A stretch of DNA of 64,000 nucleotides from Nannochloropsis salina CCMP1776. Its lineage: Eukaryota > Sar > Eustigmatophyceae > Eustigmatales > Monodopsidaceae. Location of the stretch: contig SDOX01000019.1 of assembly GCA_004565275.1 (NCBI GenBank), forward strand, positions 678,340-742,339, given 5' to 3'. The notes under the pieces were generated by a model. That model was not told the origin of the DNA, did not search any database, and saw nothing but the letters and a program-made list of their open reading frames with translations. A program made the translations under genes and the position numbers. Within the stretch, counting starts at the first letter, position 1. Each line of letters opens with the position of its first letter. Positions 21,002 through 31,016 of this stretch are shown here, in pieces.

Positions 21002-22397
21002 CAATTTGCCGACAGACGCGTTGGTCCGGCCCGAGGGATTGGGAGGCCGCGGCCGGGAAGAGGAATTTGAAGTGCCATGGTCTGCAACGCCTCTTCCGTC
21101 CCGCGGCGTGTGAGGGGCCTTTTCACCTGCTTGTCTAGAGAAAGACTGACAGGAATGGATGTGGAAAGGGATCACGTACACATCATGAGCTGTGTGATTC
21201 GAGGACGGCCACGGTGATAGAGCTATGCCTCATGCGAAACAGGGAGGTACGGATAAGGTCCAAAACTTTCCCTAAAGTGACTCCATTCACCGTCTGACGA
21301 GAAAGAATTGTATGTCTATCTATCATATCATCAAGTCACACGCGTTTCATCCTGATTGAGTCAAAATGTGTCACTTCAAGGTAAACCCCTGTTGGACGCG
21401 CACGGAATGAGGCGGCCGCGTATCTTGACAGCCTCCCCATGGCTCATACCGGGCATTGCCACATCTTCGGCCTCACCCGCACTCGCACATGCACACACTT
21501 ATTGAATGAGGGAAAAATTATATACCAACCTGCTCGAGGGTCGCTGCACCAGCCATAAGGTTGCGCCCCATGGGCAGAGCGCCCACACGTTCTGAAGATC
21601 TCTTCCCGGGGCAAGTCCGACCAGCTCTTTCACTGTCGGGACGGCCCTCGACAGATTTGATGCACCTCGAAATTCAGACCTGTGGTTAAAGCGTGCGTAG
21701 ATTGAAATCGAAAGCATTGGCATGAGATGCGTGGTGCGGAGCACGGGCCCACGCCCCGAGAAAGTACCTCAACGCGAGGCATGTGATAAGCAGCGCTACA
21801 GATTTTTCCCCTGCCGTGCTTTCCCTCCTCGCCCCCTCCTTCTCGCCTTTTTTCATACCCCCCGAGCCCCACTGAGGCCAGCCCGCGACTGTACGCCTGC
21901 CTGAGCACCCGTGTGCGTATGCATGTCGATTACATGTTTCTACGCCCGAAATGTGTGCCCAGAGAAGTCGCATCGGAATCCACACGAGTGGTCACGTGAC
22001 AAGTGTATTCGCGAAGAGCGGGTATGAAACAATTCAGAAGAAAAAGCAAAGGGCAAGCATTTCAAAAGATCTTCCCTTCTCTTCAAAGATCGTGGACGAT
22101 ACTATGTTTTTGGCCCAAATCCACCACGTATAATTTATCGGACTTTCCCTCTCTTCGCAGCACCAGGAAAGCTGCGACAAGGTGACCCGAGTTACCACGC
22201 TCCATCCATCTGATCCCTTTCCTTTCCTCTCCCCTCCTGGACGATCACCACATCACAAGGTTTAACTAGATGATCTTATCCCATCCCCCCATCCCACCCC
22301 TCCCATCGTGAAATACCCCTCGGGCTAAGAGCTGCTACTTTCACCACTCCCATAACTGTCCTATCCACCACTCTGGGGCACCTGCCTCCTCCCCGAG
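21002..22397. other. Intergenic, 1.4 kb, nothing recognised
   Basis: Upstream of the GH8 gene and downstream of the CHCHD gene. Several short reverse-strand ORFs around 21500-21985 overlap in different frames and show no domain. A 5' exon of the GH8 gene could hide near 21100-21200, where its frame remains open. Confidence 0.5.
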
Positions 22398-23682
22398 TTA
22401 CTGAAACTGAGCCTGGCGCTGGCACTGCTGGAGGCTCTCGTACAAGAAAGTGCAAGCGTCCACATTGCCGGGGTTCGCCTGCAGGCAGGCCTGAAAGTTC
22501 TGTCCGTCGAGGGCGCAAGGGCCCTGGCCTCCCTGCGCGGGGGCAGCGTACTGCTGTTGGTGTGCGGGCTGCTGGGCGTAGGCTTCCTGCTGGTGAGGAG
22601 CCTCGCTGTCGCCGGAGAACGCCCCGGCCGCGGCGCCCACGGCCTGTGGAGGAGAAAGGAACAAGGTGTCGTCGGATTTATTTCACGGCTTCGGATTCTC
22701 TAGACTTTCCGTTCCGACAAGCAGACATCTAAGCCCCCTTCAAACCGCTATGCCGCAAGATTCCCACGCACACAGCCGCCACTGCGAACAAGCTTTCTAC
22801 GTTAGAGACTGCTACAACGAGTACAACCACACTGGACTGCGTCAAGAATGGTCCCGAAACAGCTACTTACCCTGTGCGCGACAGCACTCCCTGTCCCGAA
22901 GGCAAATCCCTGGGCAATCGTTGAGGCGAATCCGCTCATCATTCCCCCGCCTACGTCAGGACACGGTATGAAATAAATGAAGGCGACAAGATAGGCCAAA
23001 ACCCCCAGGTTCTCCTAGCTGCACACAGCGAGGGTGTAAAACGGGTCAGCACATACACGAGGAGGTTTATCTGTCCGTACCTTGCTGGGGCTGGTGCGGG
23101 GCCGGAGGCGCGGAACTGTCGAACAAGAACGAGGCAAGGATAGGACATGATTAGGCTTCTGCATGTGATGCACACCTGTTCTCTTTTCCTTTAAGCACTT
23201 ACCGTTGCGGTGCCGCAGGCACGGAGGACGGGCGGGGGGGAGCCCGGGCAGGGGCGCGAGCAGGGGCGGGGCGGCTGCTACGGGAACTAAGAAAAGAGAG
23301 CATGAAAGGGAGATGTGAGGGTCCGGAAATTCCAGTACATTCACGTGCGCGTACTGTGTCTGAAAGCCAAAAGTCTTGCCCCTTTGGCAGCCCAGGACAA
23401 GTCGGGCAGATTCGGAGGGAAAGGCAGGCGAGCGGAGGACTCCCGTCCCCCCCTCCAATATTACCCGTCCCTACAGGAAGTACCCTAAGCTCAGACTACG
23501 CTACGCATTTCCTTTCAAAGATTGTCGTTATCTTTGCTGTTACTCGGCTTCATGCCCGTCCGCGATGCGAAAAGATAGCGCACTCCGTTCCAAGCTCCCC
23601 GAATCCTTCCAGATGCCGCCCGCCGTGCATCCCCCCCCACATTTCAACCAGTTGTGTTCAAAAAGAGGACTTACCGAGCCAT
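22398..23682 (-). CDS. CHCH-domain protein of the CHCHD2/CHCHD10/MIX17 family
   Basis: Five exons: 23682-23675, 23286-23203, 23115-23081, 22950-22871 and 22643-22398. All junctions are GT-AG and in phase, giving 150 residues. The first exon is only 8 nt (ATG GCT CG). The spliced N-terminus is Arg/Ser/Pro/Ala-rich (MARSRSSRPAPARAPAR), followed by a Gly/Ala hydrophobic segment (MMSGFASTIAQGFAFGTGSA) and a C-terminal CHCH domain with two CX9C-type pairs, within CALDGQNFQACLQANP and CTFLYESLQQCQRQ. This is the order seen in CHCHD2/10 and yeast Mix17: mitochondrial intermembrane-space proteins imported by the MIA40 disulfide relay and linked to respiratory-chain and cristae function. The gene is divergent from peptide deformylase. 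Confidence 0.88.
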
Positions 23683-24133
23683 ATCGAAGTAGTAATGTGA
23701 AGTTTGCTGTGAAAACGTGAAAGGATTGGCTGTGGAAGCGCGGGTGGGGAAGTTGTGTTTTCGAAGTGAACGGGTGAGGTGGCGGCGCCTTGTTGGTTAC
23801 TACGGTAGGTGCCGGCCACGGGCGCAGACCCAAGGTAACTTGCCCTGTATGGAGCCACAGGGCATAGGACACGAAGCCTACACCTACAAATGGTTCACAA
23901 TGTACCACACGTGCACATAACCTATCTCATGGACATGCCACGCCTTGGTGGTGTTGCTACAGTGGCAAGGACTTGCGTCCGAGCGCTCTTGTCTTCGAGA
24001 CCTTCAAGAAGCGAGCGGGGTCACGTAGACGAGGCCCACGCGCATCAGATATCCTGACAAAGTCGTTTCTTTTTCACTCCTACAGGGACTGAACGCACCA
24101 CGGGCTTTCGAATATCAACAACTGAGCCAAGGA
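23683..24133. promoter_or_regulatory. Shared 5' region of CHCHD and peptide deformylase genes
   Basis: 450 bp between divergent start codons of two organelle-directed proteins. No specific motif is identified; a bidirectional promoter is inferred from orientation. Confidence 0.4.
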
Positions 24134-25223
24134 ATGCTACGACCCCGAGCGGGTGTCTCAATGGCTGCCGTTGCTACCACAGCCACACTTTTTTTCCTCG
24201 GCCGGGCGCGGGCCTCACCTCTTGTGGCTCAAGCTGCCTTCCACGCGCCGCGAGGGTCTCCATCGAGCTTTTCCCCTGTGAGTGCGACATTAGTGTCCCG
24301 TGGAATTCGAACGCGCTCTGGCCCCGGCTCGGCCATAGCCAATTCGATAAGACAGGCGTGGGGCACTTTGCTTCGTTCAACTATGGTGGAGGAAGTCGAC
24401 CCTGGGGAAGTGGAGGGCACTGATCTACGCGTCCTCAAGTATCCCGACCCTCGCCTCCGTGGAGCCAACGCGGAAATCACTGAGTTTGGTCCGGAAGTGG
24501 CCGCTCTCGCCAAGGACATGTTCAAAGTCATGTACGCGATGAATGGTGTAGGGCTCGCGGCTCCTCAGGTGGGGGTCAACCAGCGGCTAATGGTATTCAA
24601 TCCCCAAGGGGACAGGCTCAAGTGGCTGAACGAGGTCATCCTCTGCAATCCTGTGATCGTGGAGAAGTCGGGCAAGACGGACATAATGGAGGAAGGGTGC
24701 CTTTCTTTTCCGGGCATGGCTGGCGATGTACGGTTTGGGCTGACGAGGGAGGGACTAAGGGATACAGGATCCTGTGTTGAGAGAGGAACGCTTTTTCTAA
24801 CGTTAACTCTACTCTCTTGCATGATCTTTACGCAGGTTGAGCGCTCTTTGACCATCAAGGTGACGTTTCAGAATGCTAAAGGAAAGAAGTTTACCAAGAA
24901 GTTTCGTGACTGGGAGGCTCGCATCTTCCAGCATGAGTATGACCACCTGGATGGCGTGCTCTACATGGACCGGCTTGTGCCGGAATCCAAACAGAAGGTA
25001 TGTCAAGCACGCTTGAGGTTTAGCGGGAGAGTTTTAAGCTAGCAATTCACTGGCACGTGACCGCATGGAAAGCGGTTTGTAGTAAATTCTCGATGTTTCC
25101 GCAGATCTCTGTTTGGAAGACAAACTACGAGATTTTGAACAATCAAAATGCCTTCTACACACACAGGTGCAGCCAGTGCTGGACAAGCTGGTTAGTGACT
25201 TCGGACCGGGCGGTGCATTGTGA
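24134..25223 (+). CDS. Peptide deformylase, plastid-type
   Basis: Three exons: 24134-24727, 24836-24997 and 25167-25223 (donors GTACGG and GTATGT, acceptors CGCAG and CACAG, phase 0), giving 270 residues. All three family motifs are present: GVGLAAPQVG, EEGCLSFPG and HEYDHLDG, which supply the Gln/Leu pocket and the Cys-His-His metal ligands with catalytic Glu. The last exon adds VQPVLDKLVSDFGPGGAL, the usual C-terminus of organellar deformylases. The enzyme removes the formyl group from the initiator Met of organelle-made proteins. The N-terminus (hydrophobic AAVATTATLFFLG, then AQAAFHAPRG) looks like a bipartite plastid presequence with a Phe after the cleavage site. Reading through the introns would give a shorter protein with a wrong tail. 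Confidence 0.93.
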
Positions 25224-25716
25224 ATATAGTATGGCAGGGGGATAGGGGAGGTCGAGGAAGAGATGCAATGCAGTGCGCAGGCAATTTTTTCAAAAACGGA
25301 CCACCACGCCCAATTTAAATGCAACTCAATTATTTCAGTAAGGACTTTGGAACTGAATTGACGGATGCCATTTGTTGTCGCATTTGTGTTGGCCCCTTTT
25401 GCGTTCTTGCGCCCTTCCTTTCCTCCCTAGTCAAGTCATGCTGCAGAATTAGATGGGCCACACGCACACAGGCTGCGTCCTTCCAATTCTCATGCAAGTG
25501 AAGAAGTGCCATTGGACTGAAACTATAGCGCGATACACATCTGTGCATAGAAAAATCGTGTAAAAGTAACCTTTACTGTAGGAAAGGGTGCGCACCTACA
25601 GCATTCATTTCCAATGCACTCTCCCGTCTTCCCTCACTCTTCAAAGGCCACCTCTTTCTTCACTTAGCCGCAGACGGCTACCGGGAGGAAAATTTTCTCG
25701 TCTTTTCATTCGCTTG
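25224..25716. other. Intergenic, 490 bp
   Basis: Same-strand spacer between peptide deformylase and the dienoyl-CoA isomerase. The downstream frame is open back to 25588 without an ATG before 25717. Nothing else recognised. Confidence 0.5.
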
Positions 25717-26679
25717 ATGCTTCTCCGTTTATCAAACCTTGGTCGCCGTCCAGTTCTAGCTTTACAACGTCACATCGGCACGTATCCCGCAAAATTTACA
25801 ACCGGCGCCTCACCTGCAAGACGAGAGATGCATTTCGAGACGCTAACCATCGAAACAAATCGCAGTGACGCACCAGGCGTGGCTTTCGTCACAATTAATC
25901 GCCCACGCAAGCGTAATGCGATGAATAGTAAGTTTTGGGGAGAGTGCAAAGAAGTCTTTGACACGCTGGGGGAGGAGGGAGAAGTGCGCGCGGTGGTACT
26001 GGCGGGAGCGGGCAAGGTATTCACCTCCGGCTTAGACTTGTCAGACATCGGCATCGACTTAATGGGTGGCGGTGGCGGTGGCAGTGAGGGAGAAAGCGTC
26101 GACGTGGCCCGGCAGGCCTTTAAAATCAAGAGACATGTCACACGCATGCAAGAAGCCTTCAACGCCATCGAACGCATCCCTCAACCCGTGGTGGCGGCCA
26201 TTCACGGGGCATGTATCGGTGGGGGAATCGACTTGATAGCTGCATGTGACATACGGTACGCCTGTGCAGAGACCATTTTTAGCATCAAGGAGGTGGACAT
26301 CGGCCTGGCGGCAGACTTAGGCACCCTGCAGAGGCTTCCCCGCGTGACCGGCAACGAAAGCTTGCTGCGAGAGCTCGCTTTCACGGGACGCAATTTTTCG
26401 AGTGTCGAAGGACAGGCATTAGGCTTGCTTAGCTCTGTCCTGCCCTCACCCGCGGAGACATTGGCGAGAGCGACGGGTCTCGCCGTGGAGATCGCACGCA
26501 AAAGCCCAGTGGCCGTCGCAGGCACAAAGGCCAATTTGCTGTACTCTCGGGACCACAGCGTCCAAGATGGACTGAATTACATGACTACCTGGAACATGGC
26601 CGCATTGCAGAGCGAAGACATCGGCAAGGCGGTCCAAGGGGCGATGCTGAAGGAAACACCGACGTTCTCGAAGTTGTGA
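25717..26679 (+). CDS. Delta(3,5)-Delta(2,4)-dienoyl-CoA isomerase (ECH1-like)
   Basis: Intronless, 320 residues from ATG 25717. It is a crotonase-fold enzyme: TINRPRKRNAMNSKFW begins the acyl-CoA site, LAGAGKVFTSGLDLSDI holds the first oxyanion-hole segment, and GACIGGGIDLIAACDIRYA the second. The acidic catalytic residues typical of ECH1 are in place: the Asp in GIDL, Glu in IKEVDIG and Asp in LAADLG followed by TLQRLP. The enzyme moves conjugated double bonds during beta-oxidation of unsaturated fatty acids with odd-position double bonds. The protein ends in SKL, a canonical peroxisomal targeting signal. The N-terminus (MLLRLSNLGRRPVLALQRHI) is Arg-rich and amphipathic, like a mitochondrial presequence. 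Met at 25831 would remove it, so dual targeting by alternative starts is possible. Confidence 0.93.
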   Translation: MLLRLSNLGRRPVLALQRHIGTYPAKFTTGASPARREMHFETLTIETNRSDAPGVAFVTINRPRKRNAMNSKFWGECKEVFDTLGEEGEVRAVVLAGAGKVFTSGLDLSDIGIDLMGGGGGGSEGESVDVARQAFKIKRHVTRMQEAFNAIERIPQPVVAAIHGACIGGGIDLIAACDIRYACAETIFSIKEVDIGLAADLGTLQRLPRVTGNESLLRELAFTGRNFSSVEGQALGLLSSVLPSPAETLARATGLAVEIARKSPVAVAGTKANLLYSRDHSVQDGLNYMTTWNMAALQSEDIGKAVQGAMLKETPTFSKL

Positions 26680-27196
26680 GGGGAGGGATTGGGAAGCGCG
26701 GCGCCCAAAAAAAGGGAAGAGAAGTTGAACGTTGAGACAAGAAATTACGCACCGCAAATTGTATTTCTCCTTCGATATTTCGCGCAATTTTCTCGGGCGT
26801 CCTAAATGATCAGATGCTTTCCGGGACAAAGCGGAGCCTCCGGGACCCAAGGCATGCCCTCGCAGTCGACAAACAGCCTACACTCTCCCTCAGCCTGCCT
26901 TTTCATCGCTCCTTTCCTTCGCGTGCTAATGCCCCTCTATCTCCCTCCCCCCTTCCTGTACATGTCTGTACATGCCACCCTCTTTCTCCCCGTTGCCTAG
27001 AATAAAAAAACTGTGCTTTGACCTATGTTGCATTCTTAATCCCTCCCTCCTCTTCCTTTGCCCCGCATTCTTTTCCGTTCCAATCAGCCCTGGCTTCCAA
27101 CAACATCACCCTCCACAGAGACCGTTCCCCGCCGCTCCACTCCTGCAGCCTGCACGCACCTGGGCCCGAAGAGACGCCTGCCCCCCCGTTCCCATC
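26680..27196. other. Convergent intergenic region, 517 bp
   Basis: Both flanking genes end here. The sequence is C/T-rich on the plus strand with short shadow ORFs; no gene or RNA is recognised. Confidence 0.55.
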
Positions 27197-28605
27197 TCAC
27201 CCCGCCAATAAAGTCTCTTTGAAGCCCGCACAGGCCCGGTCTACCTTCTCCCGGTTCGTCCTGCCTACGATCTCCGCCACGGCCCTGACCGTCCGGGCGA
27301 TGTCCTCCTCGGTCACCATCAGGTTCGTGACGGCGCGGAGCCTGTCTCCTCGATAGGCCCCAATGCCCAAAAGGACGTTGTACTGCTCCTTCAAACGCCG
27401 CACCACCTCCCCCGCGGGCAGACCCAGGACGCGGAAGTAGACGATGTTGGTGGAGACGCAAGATGGGTCACAAACGACGCCTGGGATCTGGCTGAAGCCC
27501 GTGGCCAAGGCCTGCGCGTTGTGATGGTCTCGCTCGAGCATGGGTACATTGTGCTCCAGAGCGTACAACCCCGCAGCTGCCAGAGACCCCGCCTGCCGCC
27601 AGCCACCCCCCAGGACTTTTCTTTGGCGCTTCGCCTCCTTAATGATTGCGTGCGTGCCCACGAGCACGGAGCCGATTGGTGCGCCCAGGCCCTTGCTCAG
27701 ACACAGTGACACGGAGTCCGCCTCCCGCACGATCTCCGAGGCGGGCATCTCCAGGGCCACTGAGGCGTTCATCAAACGCGCCCCATCCACGTGGAAGACG
27801 AGCTGGTGCTCGCGACAAAGTGCACCTACCTCTGCCATGAAGGACGGCGGCAAGGGCGACCCATTTGCCTTGTTGTGCGTGGTCTCCACGGCTACTAAGG
27901 AGGTGCGCGCGAAGTGGAAATCGTCGTCACGGATGGCCTCGCGCAGGTCGCTCAAGCGGTTAGTCCCATCCCCTAACGTAGCGACCGGATGAAAGGCTAC
28001 GCCGAGGAGGGCCGACGCACCCCCTCCTTCGTAGTTGTAAATGTGGTTCTGGTGCCCCAGGAGGATCTCGTCCCCACGCTTGCAGTGCGCCGCCAAGGCC
28101 AGCAGATTCGTCATCGTGCCCGACGCCGCGAACATGCCAGCTTCTTTTCCGAGGAGCCCAGCCACTGCCTCCTCCAGACGCTGCACAGTTTTGTCCTCGT
28201 TGTAACAGACGTCACCTACCTCGGCATTATACATGGCTTTGCGCATCCCGTCGCATGGACGCGTGAAGGTGTCGGAGCGAAGCTCAACTGTACGGTACAC
28301 AAGGACTGAACGCATAAGGAAACAATGCAACCAGGAAAGCCCTTTTGGAAATCCCAAAATGTCCTTCTGTGGGTTTTAAAAGTTTTGTTTGCAAGTCGAC
28401 GCTCTGACACAGGTCTCAACCAAAGCGGGTACCGGAGTTGGTGGGGATATGGCCTAGCGTCCGCACGCCTGGCAGCAAAGACAATAGGAGTCCACTCACC
28501 AGGTTTTCTGAACCCATTTTTGGACGACGTCAAGCTTCGTCGGAAGGTGGTCCGTAAACCCCAATTACCGCAGGAATTTCCCGTGCGGCGAAAAGCGAAC
28601 GCCAT
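27197..28605 (-). CDS. Threonine aldolase (PLP-dependent)
   Basis: Exon 1 is 28605-28500; exon 2 begins at 28305 (or at 28287 with the next in-phase acceptor) and ends at 27197, giving about 404 residues. The aspartate-aminotransferase-fold core is clear: VELRSDTFTRPCDGMRKAM, VGDVCYNEDKTVQRLEE, AASGTMTNLLAL, LVFHVDGARLMNAS (the cofactor-ring Asp), and SLCLSKGLGAPIGS with the PLP-binding Lys. The enzyme cleaves threonine or allo-threonine to glycine and acetaldehyde. Exon 1 (MAFAFRRTGNSCGNWGLRTT, then FRRSLTSS) is Arg/Ser-rich without acidic residues and looks like a mitochondrial presequence. The genomic ORF without exon 1 starts in intron sequence, so the spliced start is preferred. Confidence 0.9.
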
Positions 28606-29515
28606 CTAAGGTCTCCTCCTGTCACGAAATGTAGACAACATGTGGGAGCGAAAAGTATGGCAGTCCAAGGGTAAACAGGCACAAAGTTGACCGCCCGACA
28701 ATCGCTGTGTAAAATACTGATTCATCCTCCATGAGAGGCAAAACTTTATAAATTGCTGGCAAAGGGTTGGAGCTGGCCATCCTGGCACGGAAGTTACGAC
28801 CCTCCCCCCTGCCGGGAAAGTGGTACGTCACACGCTTGAAGAAAAGACATTCCTGACTCGATCCTCAAAAGACAGTGAGGGCCAAGTAATGCCTTTTCTT
28901 CGCAAACATGTGCATGCCTGATGCCATACATAGAGGTGGACAAGCTTATCGTGTGGTGCCCCTCTCATGCACGAGAATGCGTGCGCATCAAGTTTTCGTA
29001 TGTTGAAATGACTCGCCCCACTCGTTCTACTTTTCCAAAGGCGCATAATCACACAAAAGAGGAGAAGACCTTGTACCACACAAAAAAATTGAACGCCTTC
29101 AAAGATGCGAGACTGAAAAGAATAAATGTTACCTCTTGTAATGGACAGAGTTAAGATGCCTTTCCACTCGGGAGGACAAAAAAACAATGATATATATAAG
29201 ATTTAAGTAAGTCATTTGTTTCTCAGCAACAAAATATGAATGATCGAGCTGGGAACCAGTAATGCATGCCAAGCATTCGGTTGCCCATGTGTGTGATCGT
29301 TCCCTGAGCCGTTCTCCTCTACGGGCAATGCAGCAACTTGCGCTACTGTTTTTTTTCTTTAAGGCACACAGATCTAGATAGAGTACCCCTGTACATGTCA
29401 TCTTTCATAACATCATCCCCTCCTCTGAAGCTTGTGCACGATCCACTATGTCGAATCATAGGCTATCCAGGAAAGGTTGTATGATCCTGTATCCGTAACT
29501 CGGCAGACTATCAAG
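28606..29515. other. Intergenic, 900 bp, only doubtful small ORFs
   Basis: Upstream of threonine aldolase. A 52-codon reverse-strand ORF (MASSNPLPAIYKVLPL...) ends just before the aldolase start and might be an upstream ORF in its leader. Other small ORFs (28828-29187, 29129-29401, reverse) show no recognisable features. The DNA is AT-rich. Confidence 0.45.
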
Positions 29516-29761
29516 CTACTCCACCTTGGCCTTCGATTCAAGTGCCAAACGCCACCTTGCTCTTACTATCAAGCTCCAAACAAGCGCTGGTGGAAACGGT
29601 GCAAGGGCAATCCACCATCCCTTTACAGATGGGACTTCGAAGACAACCGACGATACCGCCAGGGCCAGACACAGAAGAGAGGCGATAAAATACGATCCCG
29701 CCACGAAATCGTAATTGATTGTTGGTGAAGGTTCAAGAACGGAGGACATAAGCGGAATCAT
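29516..29761 (-). CDS. Possible small two-helix membrane protein, unknown
   Basis: An 81-residue ORF from ATG 29761 with two clear hydrophobic segments (FIASLLCLALAVSSVVFEV and WWIALAPFPPALVWSLIV) separated by a short polar turn, and a basic C-terminus (RARWRLALESKAKVE). Such a hairpin resembles many small ER or mitochondrial membrane proteins, but no family is recognised. It stands alone in a 2.4-kb gene-poor stretch. The composition looks more protein-like than the surrounding random ORFs; whether it is expressed cannot be told from sequence. Confidence 0.45.
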   Translation of the reverse strand: MIPLMSSVLEPSPTINYDFVAGSYFIASLLCLALAVSSVVFEVPSVKGWWIALAPFPPALVWSLIVRARWRLALESKAKVE

Positions 29762-31016
29762 AGCTGCCTTAATGTTGACGTTGAGGTTTTGGCAGCTGTA
29801 ATCAATGTGGGAAAAGGGGGCCCGTCAGGATGGGCAAAGGCCCTTATATGGGAGGTGGATGATGACAAAAATAGACTTGAGTTTCTTACATCCCATCTGC
29901 AATTCAAAGCGCGATAACAAGGCCAACCACAAACGTATTTTGTAAAGCGGAACTCCTATTTCGTCGATATTGTTGTCCAGACTGAGATGAAAAAAGCCCT
30001 CGTTTCGTTGGGAAGTTGTTGGAGCATGTAACAGAGCTCATCACCGTGTTTCAGTGATCATGCGGCTTCCATAATGTAACGACTTTGTACATAAAAAATA
30101 AGCAAATCACAAACGCTACGTGTATCACGCGACGTCTTGCACGCGGAAGTTCTTTTCTCCAAGCATGGACCCCAGAGCCCCTGTCCCTGCTGCAGCTTTC
30201 GCGCAATTTTGTCTTCCCCCCGGGGGGAATCCCTGAAAGGGTTTCGCGCAATTTTTGTCTTCCTCGCCGAGGGCGTCAGCGGTCTCGCGGCTCCGAGTCA
30301 CGCCAGGCCTATGGGAGGTCATCCCGATGCGCAGGCAGCAAGCGCGTGACAGGCGCCCGCAACAGCTGTCTTTCTATGTCCCCCTCCCACGCCCTGACTT
30401 CGGGCACCGCTTGGGCACCGACTTCGAGGTCGGCCGGGCTTCTGGAGTGCCGGCGGTAGGTGTCTGTGACTTGTATAGCGGATGCAGTGATGTCTATTTC
30501 TTTTGTCGCGTCCACTGCGCCTCCTCGCACTTTCTTCGAGGACAACGTCAGACATGCCGCCTCGAAGATTTTGTTCTGATTCCGCGTAATCAAGCTTGAG
30601 GACTGCACACCATCCCTTCTCACGGGCCAAAGCAATTTGCGCTTTTACGATGCATGCATCTTTTGTGCCAATGATATGTCTTGCACAACAATGTCATGGC
30701 ATAGGCAACGTCGACCACTTCATATAAGCTGCCGGGGCTACCAACATCCAAGTCCATCTTAAACAGCAAGAAGAGATACGACGTCGGCCATCAGGAAACT
30801 GGGTCGCTGCTCGAGCCAAGACCAAGTAGGGGGGAGAGGCGGGCTTTCATCGGCACGACGGCGTCTTCATTTGCAGCATGGAAGCAGATTTTGTGCGTAA
30901 CTCGAGAGACGATTAAATTTCATTACCTTCCGACTCACGCCGCTCAATATTCCTGCGTGCTCTCATATGTTTTTGGCGCACCACAGGGTCGTTTGTCTCA
31001 AGTCAATTCTTCCAAC
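29762..31016. other. Gene-poor region, 1.25 kb, with a short direct repeat
   Basis: No convincing gene. A near-identical 21-22 base direct repeat occurs at 30197-30217 and 30242-30263, flanking a perfect CCCCCCGGGGGG palindrome. A 109-codon reverse-strand ORF (30309-30635) is open but unrecognised. The right end should contain the promoter of the bHLH-PAS gene. Confidence 0.45.
30197..30263. repeat. Pair of about 22-bp direct repeats around a GC palindrome
   Basis: TTTCGCGCAATTTTGTCTTC recurs 45 bp downstream with one extra T. Between the copies lie CCCCCCGGGGGG (30216-30227) and a CCCTGAAAGGG hairpin. Origin is unknown; a local duplication is the simplest reading. Confidence 0.7.

Noticed and set aside
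30309-30635. 109-codon reverse ORF
   Set aside because: Some protein-like stretches but no family, no clear start context and an alternative open frame over the same DNA.
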